DNA of 64,000 nt from JBDRFZ01 sp043818395 (GCA_043818395.1 JBDRFZ010000030.1:15298-79297), one strand, 5' to 3'. Numbered from the stretch's first letter, positions 9,075 through 17,930 are shown. Notes: generated by a model from the letters alone, not told the origin. A program made the numbers and translations.

Positions 9075-10271
9075 CTACTTTTTCTCTAAGATTACAATTC
9101 GTCGCATTACGCGTTGTCCGAGACGGTGATAAAGGAGTGGGTCGTCTGAATCATCCCAACCCCGGAGTGGGTTTAATATTTTATATCGTTGTAATAATTT
9201 TTCGTCGCTGGATAGATCGACTCTAGCCGTACCATGCGAGGTCTTGAATGATGGCCAGATGCATACCAATCGTGCTTTTGGTTTTAGAATGGGGAGCAGG
9301 GCTTCGTAGGTTTCCCGCCAAAGATTTGAAATTTTTAAAACGTTATCTTTGAGTGTCTCTCGCGTTTCATCACCTGAAAGCGGGGGACCGAGATAGCCCT
9401 CGGTAATCACGGCGTCAATTTTTTTATCTATGGTTTTTTGCAGCGTTCGCGCATCAGCTTTTTTTATCAAAAATTTATCCTGATCATTTGCGGTTAATAT
9501 TTTTTTCTTTATTAACCACGAGATGTTGTTTTTGGAATATTGAATTTGTTTGTCATCAATATCTGTTCCTATGATTAAATCAGTATCAGTTGCCAAGGCG
9601 GCTTCCATGAGGATCGTTCCACAGCCGCAAAATGGATCGATGATCGTATCGCCCGATTCTACTCGCGCTAGATTTACTATTATGCGCGCAAGTTTTGGTG
9701 GTAGCATGCCCGAGACAGAATCACGTGCCGGCCGGCCGAAATCGCGCAAGCTCCAGGCATCCGCATCCTGCACCTGCGTGGTAACACCGATCGAAATAGT
9801 TTTGCTATCAATGAAGAGACAAATATCCGTTCCCCGTTCGATCATATCGAGTTTAGCTACAGCCGCCGGTGCGATATTTGTTCCTTCTTTGCCACATACC
9901 CAGCGTGCGGGCAGACCCATGGCTTTGATTTCCTTTTTCACTTTAATTCCCAAATCCACGAACTTTTTTTTATTCGCGTCTTTACTTGCATAAACGGTTA
10001 AACCAAAATTTACAGCTTTGTTTTTTGTTCCGGCTGTTATGATTTCTGTTACGAGTTTTGTATTGAAATCAACTAAATCCACTTTCTTTATGATATCTCC
10101 CAGTTTAACCAGACCGCCAAGTTTATTATTTAAAAAGGCATCATCCCAGGATGGATCGTCAAAGATTGCAGTCGGACCAAATAGTTCCGGGGTTTGCAGA
10201 TTCGGCTTAACGGCGCGAAGTTCCGCCAATGAAATACGCGGATGCGAGCCGAAAATAAAGAAATGTAACAT
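9075..10271 (-). CDS. Trm11/THUMP-type class I RNA methyltransferase
   Basis: A 398-residue SAM-dependent methyltransferase. The C-terminal half contains motif I in DPFCGCGTILMEAAL, an acidic motif in GTDIDDKQIQYSKNN, and a catalytic motif EGYLGPPLSG in place of the usual (D/N)PPY. Motif I followed by this PP motif is typical of the Trm11/TrmG10 and THUMP-associated N2-guanosine methyltransferases. The N-terminal about 170 residues would be the RNA-binding part. The likely substrate is a tRNA or rRNA guanine, which the sequence does not settle. The start ATG at 10271 begins with MLHFFIFGSHP, a typical first beta strand of this family. Confidence 0.75.
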   Translation of the reverse strand: MLHFFIFGSHPRISLAELRAVKPNLQTPELFGPTAIFDDPSWDDAFLNNKLGGLVKLGDIIKKVDLVDFNTKLVTEIITAGTKNKAVNFGLTVYASKDANKKKFVDLGIKVKKEIKAMGLPARWVCGKEGTNIAPAAVAKLDMIERGTDICLFIDSKTISIGVTTQVQDADAWSLRDFGRPARDSVSGMLPPKLARIIVNLARVESGDTIIDPFCGCGTILMEAALATDTDLIIGTDIDDKQIQYSKNNISWLIKKKILTANDQDKFLIKKADARTLQKTIDKKIDAVITEGYLGPPLSGDETRETLKDNVLKISNLWRETYEALLPILKPKARLVCIWPSFKTSHGTARVDLSSDEKLLQRYKILNPLRGWDDSDDPLLYHRLGQRVMRRIVILEKK

Positions 10272-10338
10272 GGGCGTATTTTACACCATTGACAGACCTG
10301 GGTAACTTGACATTCGGCATAATGTATGATGGATTTAA

Positions 10339-10469
10339 GCATTCCCTTAAAATAGGGAATGCCGAGTCTCGAGGTTGTTATTTCAGCTGAAATCAAATAA
10401 GACCCGGGACAGGTCGATCCTTACAATTGAAGGCAGTGGTAAGCAAGTCCGCCGCTTAAAAGAGCGGAC
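10339..10469 (+). promoter_or_regulatory. Leader with two perfect hairpins before the membrane coiled-coil gene
   Basis: GCATTCCC (10339-10346) and GGGAATGC (10355-10362) form a perfect 8-bp hairpin with an 8-nt A/T loop. GTCCGC (10447-10452) and GCGGAC (10464-10469) form a second one about 20 nt before the start codon, just ahead of the GGAGG ribosome site. Two TTGACA boxes lie upstream (10289 and 10307) but neither has a well-spaced -10. Either hairpin could affect transcript stability or translation. Confidence 0.35.
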
Positions 10470-10489
10470 AGTCACTAGTGGAGGAAACC

Positions 10490-13093
10490 ATGGATAAGAG
10501 GAAACACGGGAGATATCGTTTCTTCCGGCCGGCCATAGGGGCTATGCTGGTATTTTTGGCCTTGGCCTACGCGCGTCCTGCTTCGGCGGAGTATCCCGTG
10601 CCTTTAGAGGGGCGGGACTTCTTCATGAAGAAGGGGCCTAAATCCACCTCTCTCTATGTAGAGATCGGGATGAGGTGGATGTGGTCCCCGAATTTCGCAC
10701 TTGTCATAAGCAAAAAGATCGGGAAACCGGTCACGACTTATGACATTCGGCGCGACAACCCCGAGAAGACCATCGCCTTGTGCCAGAAGCCCGGGGACGG
10801 ATTCTATCTTGGTACAAGCAAAAATCATACCAGCAGATCCTCGGATGCTGTCTGGTCCGATTGCCCGGAAGATAAAAGGTATGTGTATCTTTTGCCCAAG
10901 ATAGTGCTAGAGATAACAGGTTTCAAGCACGTGACCATCGAGACAAAGCTCGAGGTGGCCGAAGCACTCGAAAAATGTGCGGATGCCGCCTGCGTGCAGG
11001 AGGGTTTGAACAAGCTGGGCAACCAGCTCAAGCTCTCATCTGTATCGTCGGCCGCGTCAGCTTCTCCGGAGCCGGTAACGCCTTCGGCGTCGGATACGAC
11101 GCCAAAGACTACCTCGATCACGCCGGCAAGCGTTCCATCAGCGAACGTTGCGGTTGATTCCGAAGCCGCGGGCAAGGAGGGGCAGGATGCCTCACAACCG
11201 ATTCCAGCCGCCGCAGTTCAGACTCCGGCTCAGAAAGGCGTGGATTTTTCGGACTACAGGCTTTGGCTCTTTGGAGCGCTGACCATGGCCATCGGGCTAG
11301 TCGTCGGCAGGCGTCGCAAGAAGCCCGCCAAATCCGAGGCCAAAATTGCAACCGAGTCCGGGAGCAAGACTGCGACTAAGGGCACGGAAGATGGTTTTGA
11401 TCCCACGAAGACGCTCGTGCAGACTCTTCTCAAGGAAGAGAATCGACAGGATAGCAAAAAGGCGTCAAAGCAGAAGGCAATACTCCTGAAGCAGCTTTTG
11501 CGACTGGGTGTGAAGAGCGTGGATGAAAAGTCCTCGTTTCTTGCCCTGGTGGCGGCGTTGAGCGATCTTTCGGCTGTTTCGAAAAACACTGAGAAGCTTG
11601 CCAGGGAAGCTGGTGACCTTCGCGACCATCTGATTCGCCACGGTGCGAAGTCCGATGAGTCACTCGAGAGCATGTGGCTTTCCGCTACAGCGCAACACAA
11701 GGACGAGACAGCACAAAAGGTTGTGGTCATCAAAGCGCAGCTGGTTCGTGAAAAGGAAGAGGCGGTCGAGCTTGTTCGTTCCGCCAATCCTGATCAGTCG
11801 GCGAAGATCTCCGAACTCGAAACGCAAATCCATGAGATCGAAGCCGAAAAGAACGATGCGCTTTCTGGTCTGCATGTACTGCTTCACGGTCTCTCCGATG
11901 ATCCGGGAAATCCGGCTCTGTCTTCGGATAAACCGGCTGAGCTCGTGGAGGCCATCAGTGGCCTCATCGGGAGGCACGTAGCCGCGAAGGATGCGGAGAT
12001 CGAAAAAATCCGCACCCCATTGGTCGAAGCGGCGCGAAGACCTTATATCTCGGTAGGACTTCAAGACACGGATGGCGAGCCCGTTTCGACCGTTGCCCTC
12101 GCGTTTCTTGTACTGAACAAGTACGAGGAAATCGCGGGTCAGGTTGTGCCGGACTTGTTGAGCTGGCTCGATGACCTATATCCGGAGGCGGATGAGCCGC
12201 CGCCGCAGATCTCTTCTGATCAACCGCGGGCGATCATCGAGGCCTTGAGATCCCGGGTATCCGGGAAGCTGGAAGCTCTGGAAGCTGAAATTGACGCTGT
12301 GATAGAGAATGGAGCGGTTGAGTGTCGTGATCTTTACGACCAGCTCAACGTCCTTAATCTTCGCATGCGGGAGATCGAAGCTCGGTTCCAGGAGCTTGAC
12401 CCGGAAAGCGCTACTGACAATCAGGAGCTCGCTGACTTGCTTAAAGAGCAGAGCGATATCAGGGCTGATGCAGAGCTTCTTCTGGACCGGTTTGAGGGTG
12501 TTCACGAGCGCGTGGCTGGTTTCCGTGTCTTCGATACGGACTTACTACGGACCGCAATGGAACGGCTAACCAGGGACCTCGAAAAGTCTCACCAGAGCAG
12601 GATCGCTGTTCTGGAAGGGCACATTGAGGATCTCGAGAGCCGCTTGCAACTCTCTGAAGAAGAGCAACAGGTTGCCCTAAGGGCTACGAACAAGAGTCCT
12701 CGACCCACGTATGCGTGGGGCTCGAATTCGCAGCAAACTGTTCAGATTGAGCCGACCATGAGCGGTGCACTCGACGTTCTAAACCAGTTGCTCTGTAACG
12801 GATCGTCTCTCACGCTTAAGGACTGGCCCACGCTCAGGGACTGGCTGGTGTTGCAGAGCACGCCGGTCAACATCGAGCCGGATGCGCTCCGAAACACGGA
12901 ACTCGACAGAGATACAGTCGACAGTGCGCTTGGCAAGGTGACAAACCTGTCCAGGCTTCAGGGATGCCGTCTGGAAACTTTGCGTGAAACCATCGGAGCA
13001 ATCATTGGTAGCAAAGAGACGCTTCCCAAGTTTCGCGGCGGTACATTGAGGCCGCCCGCTTTCGTCCATATGACGGGTCTTTCTCCACGGTGA
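10490..13093 (+). CDS. Exported/membrane coiled-coil protein of unknown function
   Basis: An 867-residue protein. ATG 10490 follows GGAGGAAACC, a strong ribosome site. Residues 1-36 are a signal peptide ending in ARPASAEY. A Cys-containing extracytoplasmic domain spans about residues 37-190, followed by a Ser/Ala/Pro linker. One transmembrane segment (LWLFGALTMAIGLVVG) is followed by a basic stop-transfer (GRRRKK) near residue 275. The remaining about 590 residues are cytoplasmic and mostly coiled coil, dominated by Glu, Leu, Ala and Lys. This resembles a receptor or envelope-spanning tether. Base composition is more GC-rich than in neighbouring housekeeping genes. No family recognised. Confidence 0.65.
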   Translation: MDKRKHGRYRFFRPAIGAMLVFLALAYARPASAEYPVPLEGRDFFMKKGPKSTSLYVEIGMRWMWSPNFALVISKKIGKPVTTYDIRRDNPEKTIALCQKPGDGFYLGTSKNHTSRSSDAVWSDCPEDKRYVYLLPKIVLEITGFKHVTIETKLEVAEALEKCADAACVQEGLNKLGNQLKLSSVSSAASASPEPVTPSASDTTPKTTSITPASVPSANVAVDSEAAGKEGQDASQPIPAAAVQTPAQKGVDFSDYRLWLFGALTMAIGLVVGRRRKKPAKSEAKIATESGSKTATKGTEDGFDPTKTLVQTLLKEENRQDSKKASKQKAILLKQLLRLGVKSVDEKSSFLALVAALSDLSAVSKNTEKLAREAGDLRDHLIRHGAKSDESLESMWLSATAQHKDETAQKVVVIKAQLVREKEEAVELVRSANPDQSAKISELETQIHEIEAEKNDALSGLHVLLHGLSDDPGNPALSSDKPAELVEAISGLIGRHVAAKDAEIEKIRTPLVEAARRPYISVGLQDTDGEPVSTVALAFLVLNKYEEIAGQVVPDLLSWLDDLYPEADEPPPQISSDQPRAIIEALRSRVSGKLEALEAEIDAVIENGAVECRDLYDQLNVLNLRMREIEARFQELDPESATDNQELADLLKEQSDIRADAELLLDRFEGVHERVAGFRVFDTDLLRTAMERLTRDLEKSHQSRIAVLEGHIEDLESRLQLSEEEQQVALRATNKSPRPTYAWGSNSQQTVQIEPTMSGALDVLNQLLCNGSSLTLKDWPTLRDWLVLQSTPVNIEPDALRNTELDRDTVDSALGKVTNLSRLQGCRLETLRETIGAIIGSKETLPKFRGGTLRPPAFVHMTGLSPR

Positions 13094-13134
13094 CAATCTC
13101 TTCCACGGTGACAAACCGCCTTCCACGGTGACAA
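13085..13134. repeat. Three tandem copies of CCACGGTGACAA at the gene end
   Basis: CCACGGTGACAA occurs at 13085-13096, 13103-13114 and 13123-13134, with spacings of 18 and 20 nt. The first copy contains the TGA stop of the preceding gene, so one copy is in coding sequence and two are in the 3' untranslated region. They could bind a protein or be slippage products that also supply spare stop codons. Confidence 0.7.
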
Positions 13135-13167
13135 TCTTTCTTAACTGCCGGAATCTTCCGGCTTCGC

Positions 13168-13197
13168 AAGGCGCCCCAGCTAGCTCGGGCGCCTTTT
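13168..13197 (+). terminator. Rho-independent terminator
   Basis: AAGGCGCCC (13168-13176) pairs with GGGCGCCTT (13187-13195) and is followed by TTTT. It ends the transcript of the membrane coiled-coil gene. Sequence from here to 13228 holds no gene. Confidence 0.85.
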
Positions 13198-13228
13198 GCT
13201 TTTATTTATTCCAGATGGGCTTTAAATC

Positions 13229-13257
13229 TTGACTGGCTGGCAAAAAAGGAGTAAGGT
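13229..13257 (+). promoter_or_regulatory. Promoter and leader of the rpsF-ssb-rpsR operon
   Basis: TTGACT (13229-13234), a 17-nt spacer and TAAGGT (13252-13257) form a reasonable sigma70 promoter about 120 nt before rpsF. The leader contains CCGAT twice (near 13328 and 13359) around a hairpin. S6:S18 complexes are known to bind a CCG-containing leader motif in several bacteria, so autoregulation is possible, but I did not verify the full motif here. Confidence 0.5.
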
Positions 13258-13375
13258 TTTTTTACTTAAAATATTAATTTCACGCTTGTCCGCACCCCCT
13301 TTCGCTAAAGCTTCGGGAGGTGGTTCATCCGATTGATGCAAAGCGCATCTTCGGGGGATCCGATCGTGAAAAGTT

Positions 13376-13942
13376 ATGACAAAACAGTACGAACTGCTTT
13401 ATATAATTCCCGCGACTTTTACCGATGATGACGTGGGAGGTATCGAATCGAATGTCAAAGCGCTTCTCGAAAAATACGGCGCTACTATCGATTCGACCGA
13501 AAGACTGGGGAAGTTTAAATTTGCCTACCCTATAAAAAAAGTACGGCACGGGCACTATATTCAGGTGCGTTTTACGGCAGACGGCGACTCTTTAGCCAAG
13601 ATAGATGAAGCTCTGCGTATATCGCCGGAAGTTTTACGTCAATTGATTTTACGCGCCGATGAAGTCGGAAGCGAAAAATATGAGCTCATCCAGTTCACGG
13701 AAGTGAATTTGGATAATAAAGAGTCCGATGACAGGCCCAGACGCCGTCGCGAAGACAGCGGAGATGCATCGTCGGAATCAAAAGACGATCGCAAGGCCGA
13801 AATATCATCCGGCGTAGCCGTGCTCGAAGGTGAAAAAAAAGATGACGCGTCTAAAGATGAAGCGCCTGCGGTTAAAATTTCAGCCGAGGAATTGGATAAA
13901 AAAATTGACTCAGCTTTAAAAGATAACGCAGAAAAAATATGA
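13376..13942 (+). CDS. rpsF: Ribosomal protein bS6
   Basis: A 188-residue small-subunit protein. Residues 1-100 are a recognisable S6 domain (YELLYIIPATF, then RLGKFKFAYPIKKVRHGHYI). The rest is a long charged tail of about 85 residues, mainly Asp, Glu, Lys and Ser. Usual bS6 is about 95-135 residues, so the tail is an unusually long, probably disordered extension. The last codons overlap ssb by four bases (ATGA type), giving translational coupling. The order rpsF-ssb-rpsR is the classical bacterial arrangement. A RimK-like ligase, a family that can modify S6 tails, lies 5 kb away, but the tail does not end in the Glu-Glu known from E. coli. Confidence 0.95.
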   Translation: MTKQYELLYIIPATFTDDDVGGIESNVKALLEKYGATIDSTERLGKFKFAYPIKKVRHGHYIQVRFTADGDSLAKIDEALRISPEVLRQLILRADEVGSEKYELIQFTEVNLDNKESDDRPRRRREDSGDASSESKDDRKAEISSGVAVLEGEKKDDASKDEAPAVKISAEELDKKIDSALKDNAEKI

Positions 13943-14379
13943 ATTTAAATCGCGCCATGATTATCGGTAATCTGACCCGGGATCCGGAGATGCGGACAAC
14001 CACGAACGGCCAAAATGTCTGCTCGTTTTCCGTCGCTACTTCGTCACAATGGGTAAATGCACAGGGAGTCAAACAGGAACGTACCGAGTATCATCCTATT
14101 GTTGCCTGGGGTAAGTTGGCGGAAATCTGTTCGCAGTATTTAGCCAAAGGCCGAAAAGTTTATATCGAAGGAAGGCTACAGACGCGTGAATGGGAGGGAC
14201 AGGATGGCAACAAGCGCCAGCGCACCGAAATCGTAGCTGAAAATATGATCATGTTGGATCGCGCGCCGGCGGCCGGCTTGCAATCCGGCACGATCGGTTC
14301 CCAGGTATCGGCGACAGAACCTACGATAGAAAAAGTACCGGCTGAAACAGAGATAAAGCTTGAAGACATTCCTTTTTAA
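13939..14379 (+). CDS. ssb: Single-stranded DNA-binding protein
   Basis: A 146-residue OB-fold protein that coats single-stranded DNA in replication and repair. It starts MNLNRAMIIGNLTRDPEMR, followed by FSVATSS, the EYHPIVAWGKLAE strand and YIEGRLQTREWE, all typical of bacterial SSB. The C-terminus ends in KLEDIPF, matching the conserved acidic tip that recruits partner proteins. It overlaps rpsF by four bases. Confidence 0.97.
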   Translation: MNLNRAMIIGNLTRDPEMRTTTNGQNVCSFSVATSSQWVNAQGVKQERTEYHPIVAWGKLAEICSQYLAKGRKVYIEGRLQTREWEGQDGNKRQRTEIVAENMIMLDRAPAAGLQSGTIGSQVSATEPTIEKVPAETEIKLEDIPF

Positions 14380-14408
14380 TCCAATAGTTGAAAGCAAAGA
14401 TATTAAAT

Positions 14409-14630
14409 ATGCACCACAAGAAAGTAATCGACAGACAGTGCGCTTTTTGCCGCGCTAATTTGGAAGCCGTAAATTATAAAGACACCAATACCTTGCGCCG
14501 GTATCTTTCATCATTCGGTAAAATCGTTTCACGCAAGCGTTCCGGCGTATGTGTTTGGCATCAACGAAAACTATCCAGCGCGATAAAAAGGGCGAGATTC
14601 ATGGCGCTTTTGCCGTACGTCGTCCAATAA
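14409..14630 (+). CDS. rpsR: Ribosomal protein bS18
   Basis: A 73-residue small-subunit protein that pairs with S6 on the platform. It has the family pattern RQCAFCRAN, then YKDTNTLRRYLSSFGKI and ARFMALLPYV. Cys-x2-Cys plus CVWH suggest the zinc-binding form. ATG 14409 is used; an upstream in-frame TTG at 14388 is not needed. It is the last gene of the operon and is followed by a strong terminator. Confidence 0.95.
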   Translation: MHHKKVIDRQCAFCRANLEAVNYKDTNTLRRYLSSFGKIVSRKRSGVCVWHQRKLSSAIKRARFMALLPYVVQ

Positions 14631-14640
14631 AAAATAAAAA

Positions 14641-14668
14641 ACGACCTGCTCTTGAGCGGGTCGTTTTT
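14641..14668 (+). terminator. Rho-independent terminator after rpsR
   Basis: ACGACCTGCTC (14641-14651) pairs with GAGCGGGTCGT (14654-14664) through an 11-bp stem with one T-G wobble, followed by a T-run. Confidence 0.92.
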
Positions 14669-14718
14669 TATTTGTATTCTTGCTTCGGTTGGCAGCGCGT
14701 GGTTCCATGGGAGAGAAA

Positions 14719-15741
14719 ATGAATATGGATTTGGAAAAAATTAAAACGCGATCAGTGATCGTTAAATTAATTCGCCGTTGGTTCGATGAGCGCGGATTTT
14801 TAGAAATGCATACGCCTCGCTTGGTCGGTTTGCCCGGTCAGGAACCGCATCTCGACCCGTTCTGGACAGAGGTTTTCACCCCGTCGCTCACCGCTCATCG
14901 TTCATCGTTTCCCGCCGCCCTCATTACTTCCCCCGAATATATGATGAAGCGGCTGCTCGCCGAGGGTTTGGATAAAATTTATGACCTTGGTCCTTGTTTT
15001 CGCAACAACGAACCATGGGACGGTACACATGATCCGGAATTTTTAATGCTTGAATGGTATAGGTGCGAAGCAGGTCTCGAGGATTTGATGTGTGATACCG
15101 AAGAAATGATCCGTTTTGTTTTTCATGAGCTACGCGCTACGGGTTACACGCTACGCACTGAACCCTTCCGACGCTTGACCGTCGAAGAAGCCTGGCGCGA
15201 ATATTCGAGAATTGAGTTAGCTCCTTTACTTGAGAATCGTGAAGCTATGGCAAAGGTTGTTAAAGAACATAATCAAACTGTGTTGCCTGGTGATTCTTGG
15301 GATGATTTGTTTTTTAAGATTTTTTTATCTGAAATTGAACCGTGTCTTGGGAAAAAAGTCCCTACGTTTCTTTATTGCTACCCTGCTAATATGGCTGCCT
15401 TGGCACGCAAATCGGTAGACGATCCGCGTTGGGCTGAAAGAGTTGAGCTTTATATTGGCGATTTTGAACTCGCGAACGGCTTTGCTGAATTGTCTGATTC
15501 GATCGAACAACGCGCAAGATTCGAAGAAGAGCGCATTCTGCGTCATAAGCTTGGAAAGAAAATTTGGAATTTTGACGAACGCTTCCTCTCATCTCTTTCT
15601 AAAATGGGCAACGCTGCGGGCATGGCTTTTGGAGTAGACCGCTTGGTCATGCTTTTAACCGGTGCGAAATCAATCAACGAAATATTGCCGGAGAGCGCTC
15701 GAGAGAGGTTTGAGGAACAGCTTCTTGACGGAAGGCTTTAA
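14719..15741 (+). CDS. epmA: EF-P beta-lysylation ligase EpmA/GenX-like (LysRS paralogue)
   Basis: A 340-residue class II lysyl-tRNA-synthetase-like enzyme without the anticodon-binding domain. Members of this group attach beta-lysine (or lysine) to a conserved lysine of EF-P. Motif 2 is visible in FRNNEPWDGTHDPEFLMLEWY and motif 3 in GMAFGVDRLVMLLTG. The E. coli protein has 325 residues, a close match. ATG 14719 follows GGGAGAGAAA; two further ATGs nearby leave the exact start open by a few codons. The adjacent downstream gene is efp, its expected substrate, which supports the call. Two stretches (14885-14910 and 15124-15160) read like the CGTTCATCG and TACGC-type dispersed repeats seen in nearby intergenic DNA. 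Confidence 0.88.
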   Translation: MNMDLEKIKTRSVIVKLIRRWFDERGFLEMHTPRLVGLPGQEPHLDPFWTEVFTPSLTAHRSSFPAALITSPEYMMKRLLAEGLDKIYDLGPCFRNNEPWDGTHDPEFLMLEWYRCEAGLEDLMCDTEEMIRFVFHELRATGYTLRTEPFRRLTVEEAWREYSRIELAPLLENREAMAKVVKEHNQTVLPGDSWDDLFFKIFLSEIEPCLGKKVPTFLYCYPANMAALARKSVDDPRWAERVELYIGDFELANGFAELSDSIEQRARFEEERILRHKLGKKIWNFDERFLSSLSKMGNAAGMAFGVDRLVMLLTGAKSINEILPESARERFEEQLLDGRL

Positions 15742-15817
15742 ATCGCTCAAACTCCGAATAAGTTGTAAAGCAAATAGAAAAGTTATTGCTTATTTTTTAA
15801 ACTGATAACGTCCAATT

Positions 15818-16378
15818 ATGTCTTCTCCATCGGAAATCAAAAAAGGCTGTGTGATCCGCGACAATAATGAATTGTGGGTTGTGACCGAGTTCCAGCATAT
15901 TAATCCTGGCAAGGGCGCGGCTTTTGTGCGGACTCGAGTAAAAAATGCCAAAACCGGACGTTCATTGGAACGCACCTACAAAGTTTCTGAATCCGTGGAT
16001 TTGGTTGATATGGAATATCGCAACATGCAATATTTGTATCATGATTCAACCGGTTATACTTTTATGGATAGTGCGAATTATGAGCAGGTGACTATGAGTG
16101 ATGATGATGTGGGAGATCAAGGAAAATATTTGAAAGAAAGTTTGGATGTTACACTTTCCATGTACGAAGGAAATCCGATCGCGCTTCAGATGCCGCGCAA
16201 GATGAAATTTAAAATCATTGAAACCATGCCGGCCGTGAAAGGTGATACGGCTAGCGGCAATGTGACCAAGGAGGCTAAGGTCGATGCCGGCTCCACGGTC
16301 CGCGTACCGATTTTTATGAAGGAAGGCGAGGAAATCATCGTCAACACCGATACCGGAGAATACGTGGAAAGAGCGTAA
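15818..16378 (+). CDS. efp: Translation elongation factor P
   Basis: A 186-residue three-domain factor that relieves ribosome stalling at proline runs. The modified loop reads HINPGKGAAF with Lys32 at the tip, the position lysylated by EpmA in other bacteria. Domain II/III hallmarks include GDTASGNVTKEAKVDAG and a C-terminal VNTDTGEYVERA. Length equals that of the E. coli protein (188). It lies 76 bp behind epmA. The aminomutase EpmB is not in this window. Confidence 0.96.
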   Translation: MSSPSEIKKGCVIRDNNELWVVTEFQHINPGKGAAFVRTRVKNAKTGRSLERTYKVSESVDLVDMEYRNMQYLYHDSTGYTFMDSANYEQVTMSDDDVGDQGKYLKESLDVTLSMYEGNPIALQMPRKMKFKIIETMPAVKGDTASGNVTKEAKVDAGSTVRVPIFMKEGEEIIVNTDTGEYVERA

Positions 16379-16396
16379 GCCTGCAAAATGTAACAC

Positions 16397-16426
16397 AATC
16401 CCCGACCTGCCAAGGCCGGGGATTTT
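16397..16426 (+). terminator. Rho-independent terminator after efp
   Basis: AATCCCCG (16397-16404) pairs with CGGGGATT (16417-16424), followed by T residues. The DNA up to 16478 holds CACCGTTCATCG-type direct repeats and no gene. Confidence 0.85.
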
Positions 16427-16478
16427 CGTTGCTTATCGTTCACCGTTTATAGCTCACCGTTCATCGTTCACTATTATC

Positions 16479-17870
16479 TCACGGTGCCGCGTTCAGCGTA
16501 TTTGATTTTTCATACTTGCCGCCCACGTAGGTGAAAGCGGTTAAGTCTGTGGGTTTTGAAATTTGCAGGGTAAGCGAACAATCCGCTTCGCATATGGCTA
16601 AAGCACTATCCTCGATCGTTGTACCTTCGACGAGTGAGGTTAATCCTATCATTTCACCAGTCGGTGGTTTAATCGAGATTTCAATCTGACTGGGTGTTGG
16701 TTTTGAGATTAGGGTGATTGTCGGTTTTGGTGTTTCACCGGTAGTCGTAATTTGAACCGGAACCGATTGATAGGTTTGTCCATTCGCATCTACTTGCGAG
16801 AATAAATAAGTCTGCCTATAGAATGGAGTTTTGTCAGTGCAGGATGTTGATGCTCCGCAATCTTTCCAAAGCACCGGATATTTTTCACCTGGAATAAGTG
16901 CGTAAATTCTGTGGCTCGTGATCGTTTGGATCATTGAAGCATCGGAGGTCATTTGAACAGAACTGCCTGTCACGACAGATGACAGCGTTATTTGCATTTG
17001 CACCAGATTCGAAGATTGCGAAACTGTAAGCAGCGGTCTGTTTTCAACCGGTACGTTTAGAACGTTTCCTTGATCATCCATTGCTTCGGCGTAAAATTTT
17101 CTTTGCTGTGGAGAATTTTGAACCATGAATTGATATTCGCATGTTATAGTGTTCAGACAGGTAGCAAGCGCCGTTGATGTATCTTCTGAATAAATGGTAA
17201 TTTTTGTTATCGGCGAAACATTATCAGTAACGCTAGCATAGACGTAAACGGTTTGGTTCATCACGGCTTGGTTTGAACTTAAAGAAACGGAAATTTTAGG
17301 TATGGCCGTAGTTTGGATTGGTTGAGGTAGTGATGATGGCGTAAAAGCAGCCGGCCGGATGTTATCACTCGGTTTTCCAGCTAAAGCCTTTTCTTCGTTT
17401 GCGTTGAATTGGTTAGCGGCTACTAAATCCGCGTCCACGATATAGTTCGTGAAAAATTCATCAGGGACATCCATTATTTTTTGATTCCATTTTTCTCCGT
17501 AAAATGATTTCGCTAAATCCTCGTTCATTACCCAGTGTAGGACGCCGTATCGGGATATAGCATAAACTTTCGGGTCGGTCGTTATTTTTACGAGCGTTGA
17601 ACCGGGACGATAAGTGATGTTGCCGGCCAAGGGGAGCGAGGCGAGTTCGGCATCGCTGATTTGTTTAACATCGGAAAAATTATCGTACCAGTTGAAAAAT
17701 ATTTTTTCGCTCGGGAAGGCGTAGCGTTTATCTGAATTGACGTAATAAACCGCCGAGCTTGAAGCGTTTTTTACGAGCGTATTGTCGAGGGTGTAAGCGT
17801 TAGTGGATAATGGCGCAATTCCGGCTAAGATGGAAAAGATTAGAGCTGAACAAATATTAAAATGTTTCAT
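16479..17870 (-). CDS. Secreted envelope protein with N-terminal repeat domain, unknown function
   Basis: A 463-residue exported protein. A signal peptide (cleaved near STNAYT) precedes a domain of about 150 residues in which a pattern of LVKNASSSAVYYVNSDKRYAF and TLVKITTDPKVYAISRYGVL appears twice, so it is an internal duplication of a short aromatic beta unit. I recall this type from other CPR surface proteins. The rest is Thr/Ser-rich and predicted beta-sandwich-like, consistent with Ig-like surface domains. No enzymatic motif. It is likely attached to or secreted through the envelope. Confidence 0.65.
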   Translation of the reverse strand: MKHFNICSALIFSILAGIAPLSTNAYTLDNTLVKNASSSAVYYVNSDKRYAFPSEKIFFNWYDNFSDVKQISDAELASLPLAGNITYRPGSTLVKITTDPKVYAISRYGVLHWVMNEDLAKSFYGEKWNQKIMDVPDEFFTNYIVDADLVAANQFNANEEKALAGKPSDNIRPAAFTPSSLPQPIQTTAIPKISVSLSSNQAVMNQTVYVYASVTDNVSPITKITIYSEDTSTALATCLNTITCEYQFMVQNSPQQRKFYAEAMDDQGNVLNVPVENRPLLTVSQSSNLVQMQITLSSVVTGSSVQMTSDASMIQTITSHRIYALIPGEKYPVLWKDCGASTSCTDKTPFYRQTYLFSQVDANGQTYQSVPVQITTTGETPKPTITLISKPTPSQIEISIKPPTGEMIGLTSLVEGTTIEDSALAICEADCSLTLQISKPTDLTAFTYVGGKYEKSNTLNAAP

Positions 17871-17930
17871 AGTTACTAAAATATACTCGTTTACCGTCTA
17901 TAAGTGAAGTGCACTTCAGTAAAACACAAA

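Noticed and set aside
10289..10330. TTGACA boxes as promoter of the 10490 gene
   Set aside because: Neither box has a -10 element at 16-18 nt; the best TATGAT is only 12 nt away.
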